This document shows positions 17,369 through 25,834 of a DNA stretch of 64,000 nt, in pieces. Positions within the stretch are counted from its first letter, which is position 1; every line of letters starts with the position of its first letter. The stretch is from Clostridium tertium (GTDB taxonomy: Bacteria; Bacillota; Clostridia; Clostridiales; Clostridiaceae). Under the pieces are notes generated by a model. It made no database searches and was not told where the DNA came from. It saw only the letters and a program-made list of their open reading frames with translations. The position numbers and the translations under genes were made by a program. Location: NCBI RefSeq assembly GCF_017873245.1, contig NZ_JAGGJY010000010.1, positions 62,001 through 126,000 of the forward strand, read 5' to 3'.

Positions 17369-18241
17369 ATGATACTTGGTGTTGATTTAGGAAATTGGAA
17401 CGTAAAGACAAGCGAAGGAGATATATTCCCTGCAAGATATTCAATCGCAGAAAATATTTTAGGAGCTTCAGGAGATGTCTTAGAATACGAAGGACTCAAA
17501 TATTACATTAAAGAAGGAAAACTTGAAAACAATTATGATAAAGCTAATAAGGAAACTAATATAATATTATTTTTATATTCTTTAGCAATACAAAAAGAAA
17601 ACCATTTTAAAATAATTGTTGGTTTACCAGTACTAGCTTATAAGAATAATAAGGAAGTTTTTAGAGAGAAACTATTAAATAATAAGGTGTATAACTTAAA
17701 GTTAAACGGAGAAGAAAAAACAATAATAATAGAAGATATAATAGTTTTTCCAGAAGGAGCAGGAGCTTATTTTAATATAAAAAGTAGGTCTAAGAATGCA
17801 GTTATTATTGACATAGGTGGAGGCACTACTAATATAGTTAGCTTTAAGAATGGAAAGTTAGATAAATGTACTACAATCGCTAAAGGTATGATAGAACTCT
17901 ATAACAGAATAAGAGATTATCTTAATTCTAAGTATAATTTAAAGCTAGAACTAGAAGATATAGAGAGCATACTAAAAGAAGGGTTAAGAGTTGATGGTGA
18001 AGATGTGAATTGGAGCTTTATAAAATCAATAACAGATAATTTTATAAATGATCTTATGAATGAATTAAGGAACTTTGAAATTAGGATCAATACAGTTTAT
18101 CTAACTGGAGGTGGAACAAAACTTTTAAAGTTACCTTTAAAAAATAAAATACCAGGATTGATTTTATTAGATGATTATATGTTTTCAAATGTAAATGGAT
18201 TTAGAAATGTAGGGGTGGCCAAATGGAAAGAAAGAGAATAG
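17369..18241 (+). CDS. ParM/StbA-family actin-like segregation protein
   Basis: 290 residues with actin-fold nucleotide motifs: phosphate-1 GVDLGNWNVKTS (residues 4-15), phosphate-2 VIIDIGGGTTNIVSF (about 146-160) and adenosine motif VYLTGGGTKLL (about 241-251). ParM homologues polymerise to push apart plasmid copies. The next ORF overlaps it by 19 bp and looks like a ParR adaptor. The pair suggests that the element has, or had, a low-copy extrachromosomal state. Confidence 0.88.
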   Translation: MILGVDLGNWNVKTSEGDIFPARYSIAENILGASGDVLEYEGLKYYIKEGKLENNYDKANKETNIILFLYSLAIQKENHFKIIVGLPVLAYKNNKEVFREKLLNNKVYNLKLNGEEKTIIIEDIIVFPEGAGAYFNIKSRSKNAVIIDIGGGTTNIVSFKNGKLDKCTTIAKGMIELYNRIRDYLNSKYNLKLELEDIESILKEGLRVDGEDVNWSFIKSITDNFINDLMNELRNFEIRINTVYLTGGGTKLLKLPLKNKIPGLILLDDYMFSNVNGFRNVGVAKWKERE

Positions 18242-18423
18242 TAATTAACTTTAAAAACACACCAGAAGATATAAAACTTTATGAAGAACTTAAAAAACAT
18301 AGTAGTCTATCAGGATATGTTAAAGATGTTCTCAGAGGTTTATCAGCTAATAAATCTATTACGGATAAGAGAGAAGCTAATGATGATATAAGTGAAAGCA
18401 TTGAAGATATTATGAATTTATAG
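18223..18423 (+). CDS. ParR-like small DNA-binding protein
   Basis: 66 residues. The N-terminus (RKRIVINFKNTPEDIKLYEELKKHSSLSGYVKDVLRG) has the strand-helix-helix spacing of ribbon-helix-helix ParR proteins, and an acidic C-terminal tail (DDISESIEDIMNL) could contact ParM filaments. It overlaps the parM-like gene, the usual translational coupling. Family call is from context plus pattern. Confidence 0.68.
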   Translation: MERKRIVINFKNTPEDIKLYEELKKHSSLSGYVKDVLRGLSANKSITDKREANDDISESIEDIMNL

Positions 18424-18432
18424 GAGGTTATT

Positions 18433-18714
18433 ATGAAGTTAAAAAGTTTTGAAGAGTTAGGATTTAATATTGAAAATAATGAAGACTGCAAGAAGTACAT
18501 CATGGAATATGAGCAATTCGTATATGAGTGGAAAGTATATGTTGATGATATAGAAGGTTGGCAAGATTGTAAGCTAATCGATATTCAAAATAGGAAGTTG
18601 GGAATTACTAGAGCTACTGTCATATGTCAAAGTGGGACTCAATTAAATAGAAGAGTAAAATTTGTTACTGAAGAATATGAAATGAAACCTGATGGATGTA
18701 TTTATTTTATCTGA
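18433..18714 (+). CDS. Hypothetical protein
   Basis: 93 residues, third gene of the parMR-like operon, with AGGAGG at 18422-18427. Acidic N-terminal half, aromatic middle (YEWKVYVDDIEGWQDCKL), beta-rich C-terminal half (ATVICQSGTQLNRRVKFV). No membrane segment or recognised domain. Confidence 0.6.
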   Translation: MKLKSFEELGFNIENNEDCKKYIMEYEQFVYEWKVYVDDIEGWQDCKLIDIQNRKLGITRATVICQSGTQLNRRVKFVTEEYEMKPDGCIYFI

Positions 18715-18729
18715 AAACAATAAAAAATA

Positions 18730-18803
18730 AGCCTAAATCTAGATGAGTAGACTTAGGCTAAGGTAACTGCTGCGTCGCTACTGCGTACGCTGTACTAGCA
18801 GTT
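18730..18803 (-). other. GC-rich nested hairpins (terminator plus structured RNA or DNA)
   Basis: Arms 18730-18741 and 18748-18759 (AGCCTAAATCTA / TAGACTTAGGCT) form a stem followed on the minus strand by a T-run, so it looks like a minus-strand terminator. Immediately upstream on that strand, AACTGCT (18765-18771) pairs with AGCAGTT (18797-18803) and encloses GCGT (18772-18775) paired with ACGC (18787-18790). CpG-rich sequence is rare here, so this second structure probably has a function: structured 3' RNA, oriT-like hairpin or protein site. Confidence 0.5.
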
Positions 18804-18871
18804 TATGCAGGCATATATTAAAAGTATACTAAATTTCCTATCATTAATAAAATTTAACTATATTATGTAGA

Positions 18872-18940
18872 TTATAAATAAACTATTGCACAAGCTACTG
18901 CAAAGCAACCAAGATAACCAAGTACAAATGCTGTTATCAT
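18872..18940 (-). CDS. 22-residue hydrophobic micropeptide
   Basis: Minus-strand ORF MITAFVLGYLGCFAVACAIVYL: a single transmembrane helix with almost no soluble part. CGGAGGTGCATT upstream on that strand is a strong ribosome site 4 bp before ATG (18938-18940). The transcript would end at the hairpin near 18,730. Size and hydrophobicity resemble a type I toxin or a KdpF-like accessory peptide. No homology claim is made. Confidence 0.5.
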   Translation of the reverse strand: MITAFVLGYLGCFAVACAIVYL

Positions 18941-19012
18941 AATGCACCTCCGATTAATTTAATATTTATATTATTTCCGCATTTAAATTTATTATTCAAG
19001 GAGGATTTTGAA

Positions 19013-19441
19013 ATGAGTAAAAAAATAACAATGACTATTCCTCAATTTCTATCATATGAAAGAGGAGAATTAACACTAAAAGAAATTAAGGAAATAAATA
19101 AAGCAGATTTATTTATAGGAGATTTAATGAAAGATAAAAGAATATCTAAAGTACTTATATTTACAACAGCTTGTCTAAATATTGCTAATAAAGTTTTAGC
19201 TTCTACAGAAGATGCATTGAATAAAGTAGATAGTGTTGGAGCAGAGTTTTTAAGTATTATACAAAGAGTAGGTTTTTGGATATGTCTAATTGGTTGTATT
19301 TTAGAAATATTGATAGCTGTATTCAAAAAAGGTGGGGGGAAGAATGAAGTTTTATCAACTATATTTAAATGGTTAATAATTTTTTCTTCATTTTATTTTC
19401 TACCTGCAATATTTAGGTTTATAGCAGCAGCATTTCAATAG
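19013..19441 (+). CDS. Small membrane protein, T4SS-pilin-like
   Basis: 142 residues. The soluble N-terminal half is followed by hydrophobic segments at about 82-106 (FLSIIQRVGFWICLIGCILEILIAVF) and 118-141 (IFKWLIIFSSFYFLPAIFRFIAAAF). The arrangement resembles VirB2/TrbC-like pilin or small T4SS membrane proteins found beside VirB4-type ATPases in clostridial elements. First gene of a three-gene operon ending in the ATPase. Confidence 0.55.
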   Translation: MSKKITMTIPQFLSYERGELTLKEIKEINKADLFIGDLMKDKRISKVLIFTTACLNIANKVLASTEDALNKVDSVGAEFLSIIQRVGFWICLIGCILEILIAVFKKGGGKNEVLSTIFKWLIIFSSFYFLPAIFRFIAAAFQ

Positions 19442-19455
19442 GAGGATAAGAGTAT

Positions 19456-19728
19456 ATGGAAACTATTAAAATGCATATAGATAAGTCATTTGAAGGCTTA
19501 AAAACTAGTATAGTCACAGGTATCTTAGAAGGTATAAAAAATGGATTATTAAATTTTTTTAAATGGATAGGGGTAGGGATTATTAATAACAGTTATTGGG
19601 TGTGTTTATTTGTTTGTATAGCAGCTCTTATTTTGTATATTGGAGGACAAAGGAAAGCAGGAAAGTATGTAACTTTAAGTGTTATTCTTTATTTCATATT
19701 GCAAGCAATAAAAGGAGTTTTAATATGA
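19456..19728 (+). CDS. Small membrane protein of the ATPase operon
   Basis: 90 residues. Amphipathic N-terminus, then hydrophobic segments at about 34-63 (FKWIGVGIINNSYWVCLFVCIAALILYIGG) and 72-89 (YVTLSVILYFILQAIKGVLI). GGAGG at 19441-19445 precedes the start. Its TGA overlaps the ATPase ATG (ATGA at 19725-19728), so the two are translationally coupled and probably form one membrane complex. Confidence 0.58.
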   Translation: METIKMHIDKSFEGLKTSIVTGILEGIKNGLLNFFKWIGVGIINNSYWVCLFVCIAALILYIGGQRKAGKYVTLSVILYFILQAIKGVLI

Positions 19729-22064
19729 TATTCCAAAAAGAAAAAAGCATAAAAGTATCAGATTATTTAAAAATAATAAAACCTAATTATGTATATATTC
19801 AGGTTACACCTCATAAATCAATTAGAAATTATAATTCTTCTAATATTGCTAAAGCTATAGCTTATACTTATAAAACTATAAATAAACAGATAAAATTTGA
19901 GCAAAAAAAGTTATTTTTTGAAACTAGCTTCAAAATAAGTTATATAATTGATATTTATCAATGTAATGCTAACTTTTATTTTCTTGTACCAGAAATTTTC
20001 AAAAACATATTAATTGAGAAAATAAAAGAGATTTGGACAAAGGCTACTATATCGGTATTAGTAGGGAGCTTGATGCCCTTTACTGAAAATATGGAAATGT
20101 ACCAACTAAGCTATAAAAAAGAAGATGCATTATCTCTTCAAGTTGATAGAAAAAGTAATGAACCACTTAATTCTATATTGAATGTAATGGATATTATGAA
20201 AGATGAAGATAGAGTTACAATAGTTTATAATTTTATACCATCAACTCAATTTGGATGGATTGATAAATATAATCAAACCATGGATAAGATTAAGGAAATG
20301 AAACCTGTAGATAAAAACAAATTGACATTTGCCAGTATAGCTATAAATGGAATATATTTATTATTAAATGTAATAGATAGCGTTTTAAGTGTAGTAAATG
20401 ATTTTGTAGGTGGAGAAGAATTAGAAGATAAAAATAGCCTATATAAAGAGGTTTTAGGAGTTATAAAGCAAGAAGGAGAATTAAGTGCTGCCACTAAAAA
20501 GAAAAAAGATGCAACTATATTAAATGCACAAATAGCAATACTTGCCGATGGAGAAGATAAAACTCGAAAAGAAAATAACGCTTTATCAGTATGCCAAGCT
20601 TATAGAGTATTGGATGAAGATAATGAATTAACATACAAAAAAGTAAAAAGAAAAAAGGAATTTGACATTAATGAATATGATTTTAATATAGAAAAAAATA
20701 TAATGAGTACTGAAGAAGCTTCAAATTTCATTCAAATTCCAGGAAGAACATTATTGAATTACTTTAATATAAATCATATTAAAGTTGAAGAGGTTAAGAT
20801 TCCGGAGCAACTAAAGTCTGGGTATATATGTTTGGGTAACAATAAAAATAAAGGTACAATATCAGCTGTATATTTGGAAGATGATTATGATGTAGGATCT
20901 TTACCTTTAATGATCTTAGGAAGACAAGGAGGTGGGAAATCTACATACCTTGCTAATTACTGTAGATATGCAATGGCTAGAGATGAAAGTATATTTGTAA
21001 TTGATTTTATTAAAAATAATGAAATGACTAAGGATATTGAAAGTGTCGTTCCAAAGGATAAATTAGTTATATTAGATTTCTCAGATATAGCTTCAATGCA
21101 AAGTCTTGCTTATAATGAATTGAAATTTAAAATTGATACATTTGAAAATAGATATGAAGTAGCAAATAAGAAGAGCCAATTAACATTAGAATTAGTAAAT
21201 AGCATTAATATTAATGGAGAACCATTTAGCCCTAAAATGGAGAGGTTTCTGATTGCTGCATGTGATATAGTTTTTACTCTAGATGAAAATGCAACTTTTA
21301 AAGATATTATAAGATGCTTAACTGATTATAAATACAGAGAGGATATTATTAATTCTCTTCCAAAAAACTATATAAATTTTTTTGAAGAAGATATTGCTTC
21401 ATTAGAAGAACTTGATGAGTGGTCAAGACCTTCTAAGGATAATCCAGCTGAAAAAGTAGGTACTAGAGAAAGCAAAATTGAAGGAATACTTGATAGAATG
21501 ACTTTATTAAAAAGAGACTATTATCTTAAGATGATGTTTAATAAAACACCTGAGAATAATGTTAATTTTGTTGATTTGATGGAAGAGGGAAAGGTTGTAC
21601 TAATAAGAATGCCCCAAAGTAAATTTAAAAAATATGTTAAAAATGTAATAGCTACATTTTTAATAACAAAATTATGGACAAGTGCAGAGATTAGAGGTGA
21701 TTTGCATAAAAAACCTACTAGAAGCCACATAATTATTGATGAACTTAGTCAAGTTAAAACTGCAGAAAATTATCTAGATACTATTATCACTGAAACTAGA
21801 AAATATGGATTTAAACCAGTATTAAGTGGTCAAAGATTATTTCAATTAGAAAAGAATTTTATAGAGGATCTTAAAGGTGCTGGTGCCAGTTTCATGTTGC
21901 TAAAAGGCAGTTTAAAAGAAGACTTTGAATATTTTAAGGAGGAAATAGGGGAAGATTTCACATATGAGGATTTAACAAGTATGGAGAAATGGAGTTCATT
22001 AAATGTGATTCAATATTCAGAAGGGTATAGTAGTTTTATAACTAAACTTCCAAAGCCAATTTAA
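19725..22064 (+). CDS. VirB4/TraC/HerA-like conjugation-type ATPase
   Basis: The frame opens at 19,596, but AAAGGAG (19711-19717) and the ATGA overlap fix the start at 19725 (779 residues). Walker A GRQGGGKST lies near residue 402. Walker B HIIIDE lies near residue 667, followed by ETRKYGFKPVLSGQRL, typical of FtsK/HerA/VirB4 superfamily hexameric pumps. The N-terminal 270 residues, with one hydrophobic patch (IAINGIYLLLNVIDSVLSVV), likely dock to the membrane partners. Role inferred: DNA or protein transfer across the envelope. No relaxase or coupling protein is visible in the window. Confidence 0.82.
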   Translation: MIFQKEKSIKVSDYLKIIKPNYVYIQVTPHKSIRNYNSSNIAKAIAYTYKTINKQIKFEQKKLFFETSFKISYIIDIYQCNANFYFLVPEIFKNILIEKIKEIWTKATISVLVGSLMPFTENMEMYQLSYKKEDALSLQVDRKSNEPLNSILNVMDIMKDEDRVTIVYNFIPSTQFGWIDKYNQTMDKIKEMKPVDKNKLTFASIAINGIYLLLNVIDSVLSVVNDFVGGEELEDKNSLYKEVLGVIKQEGELSAATKKKKDATILNAQIAILADGEDKTRKENNALSVCQAYRVLDEDNELTYKKVKRKKEFDINEYDFNIEKNIMSTEEASNFIQIPGRTLLNYFNINHIKVEEVKIPEQLKSGYICLGNNKNKGTISAVYLEDDYDVGSLPLMILGRQGGGKSTYLANYCRYAMARDESIFVIDFIKNNEMTKDIESVVPKDKLVILDFSDIASMQSLAYNELKFKIDTFENRYEVANKKSQLTLELVNSININGEPFSPKMERFLIAACDIVFTLDENATFKDIIRCLTDYKYREDIINSLPKNYINFFEEDIASLEELDEWSRPSKDNPAEKVGTRESKIEGILDRMTLLKRDYYLKMMFNKTPENNVNFVDLMEEGKVVLIRMPQSKFKKYVKNVIATFLITKLWTSAEIRGDLHKKPTRSHIIIDELSQVKTAENYLDTIITETRKYGFKPVLSGQRLFQLEKNFIEDLKGAGASFMLLKGSLKEDFEYFKEEIGEDFTYEDLTSMEKWSSLNVIQYSEGYSSFITKLPKPI

Positions 22065-22100
22065 ATAAGAGTAGGTTTAAATTTACCTACTCTTATTTAA
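22061..22100. terminator. Perfect 16-bp bidirectional terminator
   Basis: TTAAATAAGAGTAGGT (22061-22076) and its exact complement (22085-22100) enclose TTAAATTT. It includes the ATPase stop codon and separates it from the converging regulator gene. Confidence 0.88.
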
Positions 22101-22154
22101 ATTAATTATTATAAAATAAATATATAACATAATTATTATTTTCAAGCAGATATA

Positions 22155-22640
22155 TTATAATTTTAATATTTCTTTTTCTCTTAATTTTAGATAATTTTCT
22201 CTTTTTATTGTATATCTACCATTTTCCCATCCTAACCAAGCATTACCTGAAACTCCTATTAGGTTACCTGCTTCTTGAAAACTTAAAGATTTAGATTTTC
22301 TATATTCCTTTAGTTGTTTAGGAATAGTATGTAAATTTTCAAGATAATCATCGTAAAAGTATTTTGTTCCTATATTAAAGTAAGAAGCCAATTTCATACT
22401 TATATTTTTAGAAGGATAACATTTTTTGAATTCTATTGTATGTATAGCATTAAGAGAAATATCTAATTCACTTTCTAATTTTCTACAAGATAAACCTAAA
22501 AGCATTCTATGATACTTTAGCTTATCGCTAATTAAAAAAGGAATATCATTATATTTACTAGAAACTTCAAATTTTTTTATATCTATTACTATAGTATTCC
22601 AGTTTTCTGTTGTTAGGTAACTTAAGCTTGTCCTTGCCAT
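22155..22640 (-). CDS. Double helix-turn-helix regulator at the element's right end
   Basis: 161 residues with two XRE-like segments: KLKYHRMLLGLSCRKLESELDISLNAIHTIEFKK (about 42-75) and QLKEYRKSKSLSFQEAGNLIGVSGNAWLGWENGRYTI (about 112-150). The start codon (CAT at 22638-22640) and first codons MARTSLS are the reverse complement of the host-gene codons at the junction, so the N-terminus depends on integration. In a circular form the reading frame would begin differently. May control excision or maintenance. Confidence 0.72.
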   Translation of the reverse strand: MARTSLSYLTTENWNTIVIDIKKFEVSSKYNDIPFLISDKLKYHRMLLGLSCRKLESELDISLNAIHTIEFKKCYPSKNISMKLASYFNIGTKYFYDDYLENLHTIPKQLKEYRKSKSLSFQEAGNLIGVSGNAWLGWENGRYTIKRENYLKLREKEILKL

Positions 22641-22650
22641 CTGGCAGAAT
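22620..22650. other. Candidate right attachment site (attR)
   Basis: The host oxidoreductase frame begins abruptly here (GCT at 22626, after a TAA at 22623) within codons for the CPCHLAE motif, with no start codon upstream. The left of this point is element sequence, the right is host. The crossover core is probably within TGTCCTTGCCATCTGGCAG (22629-22647). The matching attL is outside the window. Confidence 0.6.
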
Positions 22651-23576
22651 CAAATGAATGTATATTATGCTCTCAATTACAAGGAAGCTGCTTTTGTGAT
22701 TGCTTAAATTGGAATGGGGTATGTATATATCACGAATTTATAAATAATGGATCTAAGGCAAAAGAAGGAAGAAAAACATATAATTGTTTAGTTGAAAAAA
22801 AGGTTCTTTATCAAAATGATGTTCTTTTAATTAAATTTAAAGCTCCACATAAATTAGCTATTGATCTAGTAAGGCCTGGAAGCTTTATATTTATAAGAAC
22901 AAATGAAAATGTCTATTTTGATGTTCCTATTTCTATTTTAGAATCAAATATTGAAACAAATATAATAACTATAATGATAGAAATAAGAGGAATTAAAACA
23001 AAGAAATTATTAGATATAAAAGAAGGTGGAGAAATAACTATTAGAGGACCATATTGGAATGGAGTTTTTGGTCTTAAAAATTTAGATAAGCAAGTTAATA
23101 ATAATGTACTAGTAATAGCTAGAGGAATTGGAATGGCTCCTATGATGCCAGTAATTAGAAAGTTATCCTTAAATAATAATAATATAAATTTAATTTTAGA
23201 TAAGGCACCTTATACAGATAATTATGTTCAAGAATATTTATCCGAATATGATGTGAATGTAATTGAAGAATCAGTATTAGATAAAGGTCAGCTAACTGAT
23301 GAAGTAAAAGTTCTTATAAAATCCTATATAAAAGATAAAAATGTAAATTATATTCATATTGCTGGGGCTGATATATTAACTGTAAAAATAATTGATTATT
23401 TAGATAAGATACAAGGTGAAGATATAAAGTTATCTTGTTGTAATAATATAAAAATGTGCTGCGGAGAAGGGGTATGCGGAAGTTGTACCGCTAGATTTTC
23501 TGGCCATAGAGTAAAGCGTTTTTGTAAAGTTCAAGCTGATCCAAGAAATGTATTTGAAGGGAGAAGATTTATATGA
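22626..23576 (+). pseudogene. FAD/NAD-binding oxidoreductase (PyrK / sulfide dehydrogenase subunit-like), 5' end lost to integration
   Basis: The frame runs open from 22626 with no ATG, GTG or TTG until 22974, yet residues before 22974 are clearly family sequence: CPCHLAE, CILCSQLQGSCFCDCLNW (Cys-rich N-terminus), then the FAD-domain motif RPGSFIFIR. The C-terminal part holds the NAD domain (VIARGIGMAPMMPVIRKL) and a Cys cluster CCGEGVCGSC...FC for a [2Fe-2S] centre. Normally part of dihydroorotate or sulfide dehydrogenase-like electron transfer units. A product from 22974 would have 200 residues and lack half the FAD domain. The gene overlaps the next one by 4 bp. Confidence 0.85.
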
Positions 23577-24853
23577 TAAAGACTATTATCGTTGGGGGCG
23601 GTTGGTCTGGCTGCGCCGCAGCTATCACAGCTAAGAAAGCAGGAGCAGAAGTTCATTTATATGAAAAGACAGATTTATTATTAGGACTTGGAAATGTTGG
23701 AGGAATAATGAGAAATAACGGAAGATGGACAGCTTCCGAAGAATTAATAGAGCTTGGTGCTGGAGATTTAATTGATATTGTAGATGATACTGCAAGACAT
23801 AAAGATATAGAATTTCCAGGTCATAAGCATGCAACTTTATATGATGTAAATTTAATCGAAGGTAAAGTTAGTAAATATTTAGAGGAAATGGGGATAAATA
23901 TTCATATAGAAAGTAGAGTTACTGATGTTAAGTTAGAAGGCAGTAAGATTAAAGGGATTTACCTTAGCGATGGTACTTATGAAGAGGGAGATGTATTTAT
24001 TGAAACTACTGGAACAACAGGGCCAATGGGGAATTGCTTAAGATATGGAAATGGATGTTCTATGTGTGCTTTAAGATGTCCAGCCTTTGGACCAAGAATA
24101 AGTATAAGTGAAAGATGCGGAGTAGCAGATATACAAGGAGAAAGAGATGAAGATACATTAGGGGCATTTTCAGGTTCTTGTAAGTTGGCTAAGGAAAGTT
24201 TATCAAAAGAAATAATTAAGCAATTAGATGAAACAGGATGTGTTATATTAGAAGTTCCAAAGGAAGATGTAAATTATGATAAGCTTAATGCCAAGGTTTG
24301 TCAGCAATATGCTTTAAAAGAATTTGCAGAAAATATAATTTTATTAGATACTGGACATGCTAAACTTATGACTACCTACTACCCATTAAAGAAACTAAGA
24401 AAGATTGAAGGATTAGAAAATGCAAAATATGTAGATCCATATGCAGGTAGTAAAGGTAATTCAATAAGATATTTATCCGTGGCTCCAAGAACAAATGATT
24501 TAAAAGTAAAAGGAGTAGATAATTTATTTTGTGCAGGAGAAAAATCAGGTCTTTTTGTTGGTCATACAGAAGCAATTTGTACAGGTAGCTTAGCAGGACA
24601 TAATGCAGTAAGACTTGCAATGGGAATACCTCTATTAATTTTACCAGGCTCAATTGCAATAGGCGATATAATATCTTATGCAAATGAAAAAGCAGGTACA
24701 AGAGAAGGTAGAAAAAATAGATATACATTTGCTGGAGCAGAATACTTTAAGAGAATGAAGGAGTTAGGACTATATACTGTTAATAAAGATGAGATAAAAG
24801 ATAGAATCAGAAAAGTTAATTTAAATGGGGTATTTGATCAAAAATTAATATAA
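23573..24853 (+). CDS. FAD-dependent oxidoreductase, partner of the interrupted subunit
   Basis: 426 residues. Rossmann motif VGGGWSGCAAAITAKKAGAEVHLYEK (4-29) is of the GidA/HI0933-like flavoprotein type. It has a Cys-rich segment CLRYGNGCSMCALRCP (about 153-168) that may bind an iron-sulfur cluster, and a second dinucleotide stretch DNLFCAGEKSG. ATG overlaps the previous stop (ATGA), so the two subunits are coupled. Substrate unknown. Interruption of the upstream gene probably lowers its expression. Confidence 0.8.
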   Translation: MIKTIIVGGGWSGCAAAITAKKAGAEVHLYEKTDLLLGLGNVGGIMRNNGRWTASEELIELGAGDLIDIVDDTARHKDIEFPGHKHATLYDVNLIEGKVSKYLEEMGINIHIESRVTDVKLEGSKIKGIYLSDGTYEEGDVFIETTGTTGPMGNCLRYGNGCSMCALRCPAFGPRISISERCGVADIQGERDEDTLGAFSGSCKLAKESLSKEIIKQLDETGCVILEVPKEDVNYDKLNAKVCQQYALKEFAENIILLDTGHAKLMTTYYPLKKLRKIEGLENAKYVDPYAGSKGNSIRYLSVAPRTNDLKVKGVDNLFCAGEKSGLFVGHTEAICTGSLAGHNAVRLAMGIPLLILPGSIAIGDIISYANEKAGTREGRKNRYTFAGAEYFKRMKELGLYTVNKDEIKDRIRKVNLNGVFDQKLI

Positions 24854-24870
24854 TAATAACTTAAATATAA

Positions 24871-24903
24871 AATAAAAGAGAATAATAATTATTCTCTTTT
24901 ATT
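24871..24903 (+). terminator. Terminator of the oxidoreductase operon
   Basis: AATAAAAGAGAAT (24871-24883) pairs with ATTCTCTTTTATT (24891-24903) and is followed by T-rich sequence. Between it and the esterase gene lies about 135 bp with no gene. Confidence 0.75.
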
Positions 24904-25038
24904 TTATATACTAATACCTAGGATTAAAAACTAAAGTACATGATGTATTTTTAAAGGAAATAGTATTAAGTAAAAAAAATACTTGGTTAAAAATAAATAA
25001 CAAGTCTTTTTACAAATCTAAAATGCACAATATTTTTG

Positions 25039-25773
25039 TTAAAGTGAGAAGATATATCTAAGAGCTCTACTCATACTAGTAATGACTACAGAACCATGAT
25101 TTTCTTCAGGTGCAACATAGAGGGTGCAATTATTATTAAAGCTCTTAATTTTATTGTATATTTTTTCTGCACCATCAACCATATAACCTTCTTTTTCTCC
25201 AACACCTATAAATATATTCTTTTCGGTATTTTCTAAATTAGGTAAGTTTAAAAGTTCATAATCATTCCACCAAACTGAGGGACTAAAGGAAATTATATTT
25301 TTATAGATGTTTGATCCTTTTAATAAATTCCATAATACATAATAGCCACTTAAAGAATGACCAATTATAGAAATATTACTCTTGTCAAAGTTAAGATTAG
25401 GTTCAATTAATGGGAGAAGTTCTTTTTTTATAAATTCATTAAACTTTTCACTGCCTCCAAGATTTTTAGGAATTTTAAATTTAGTTTCCTCAGGAATAAA
25501 GTATTTTTCAGCTGGAGCTGTAAAGTCTAAAAATCTTTTTTCTTTTTTTTCATATTCCTGATGAGAGATGCCAACAACTATTGAAGGCTTGACCCCAGTT
25601 TTAATATAAAGTTGACCTTGTTGCTTTATGCAAGATTTAACTACTTCAAAGCAATTTCCACCATCTAGAACTATTATTAATGGCAAATTATCTGTTTTAG
25701 ATTCTTCAGGAATATAGAAATTAATATCATAAAAGCTATTAGTATAGCATGATTTTATTTTAAAATTATTCAT
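25039..25773 (-). CDS. Alpha/beta-hydrolase esterase, siderophore-esterase-like
   Basis: 244 residues of the putative esterase family (IroE/Fes-like, PF00756). The nucleophile elbow is GHSLSGYYVLW; the catalytic His is in EENHGSVV near the C-terminus, and the oxyanion-region motif LIIVLDGGNCF is near residue 30. No signal peptide, so cytoplasmic. Divergent from the AraC gene and close to a siderophore ABC transporter, so it probably hydrolyses imported ferric-siderophore esters to release iron. Confidence 0.8.
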   Translation of the reverse strand: MNNFKIKSCYTNSFYDINFYIPEESKTDNLPLIIVLDGGNCFEVVKSCIKQQGQLYIKTGVKPSIVVGISHQEYEKKEKRFLDFTAPAEKYFIPEETKFKIPKNLGGSEKFNEFIKKELLPLIEPNLNFDKSNISIIGHSLSGYYVLWNLLKGSNIYKNIISFSPSVWWNDYELLNLPNLENTEKNIFIGVGEKEGYMVDGAEKIYNKIKSFNNNCTLYVAPEENHGSVVITSMSRALRYIFSL

Positions 25774-25834
25774 AAGTTGACTCCTTTATGTTAAGATTTA
25801 GTAATAAGTATAAAATAACAAAAGGAAAAGGTCA

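Larger units (their letters stand above)
1..22650. mobile_element. Right part of an integrated prophage / phage-plasmid-like element
   Basis: Tail, cargo and lysis genes (to about 12,464) are followed by P63C, Cro-like regulator, tyrosine recombinase, LexA-like protein, ParM/ParR pair and a VirB4/HerA-like ATPase. The left end lies outside the window. The right boundary is inferred from the host oxidoreductase gene that begins without a start codon at 22,626. The recombinase sits 7 kb from the junction rather than beside it, and partition plus DNA-pump genes are unusual for a simple integrated siphophage. So the element may be a phage-plasmid, or a prophage fused to a second integrative element. 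Confidence 0.85.

Noticed and set aside
17145..17499. Two overlapping minus-strand frames over the parM promoter and start
   Set aside because: They run through the promoter and parM start, lack ribosome sites and show no family similarity.
23631..24728. Leucine/tyrosine-rich open frames on the minus strand opposite the flavoprotein gene
   Set aside because: Low-complexity shadow frames of a clear + strand gene, without ribosome sites.
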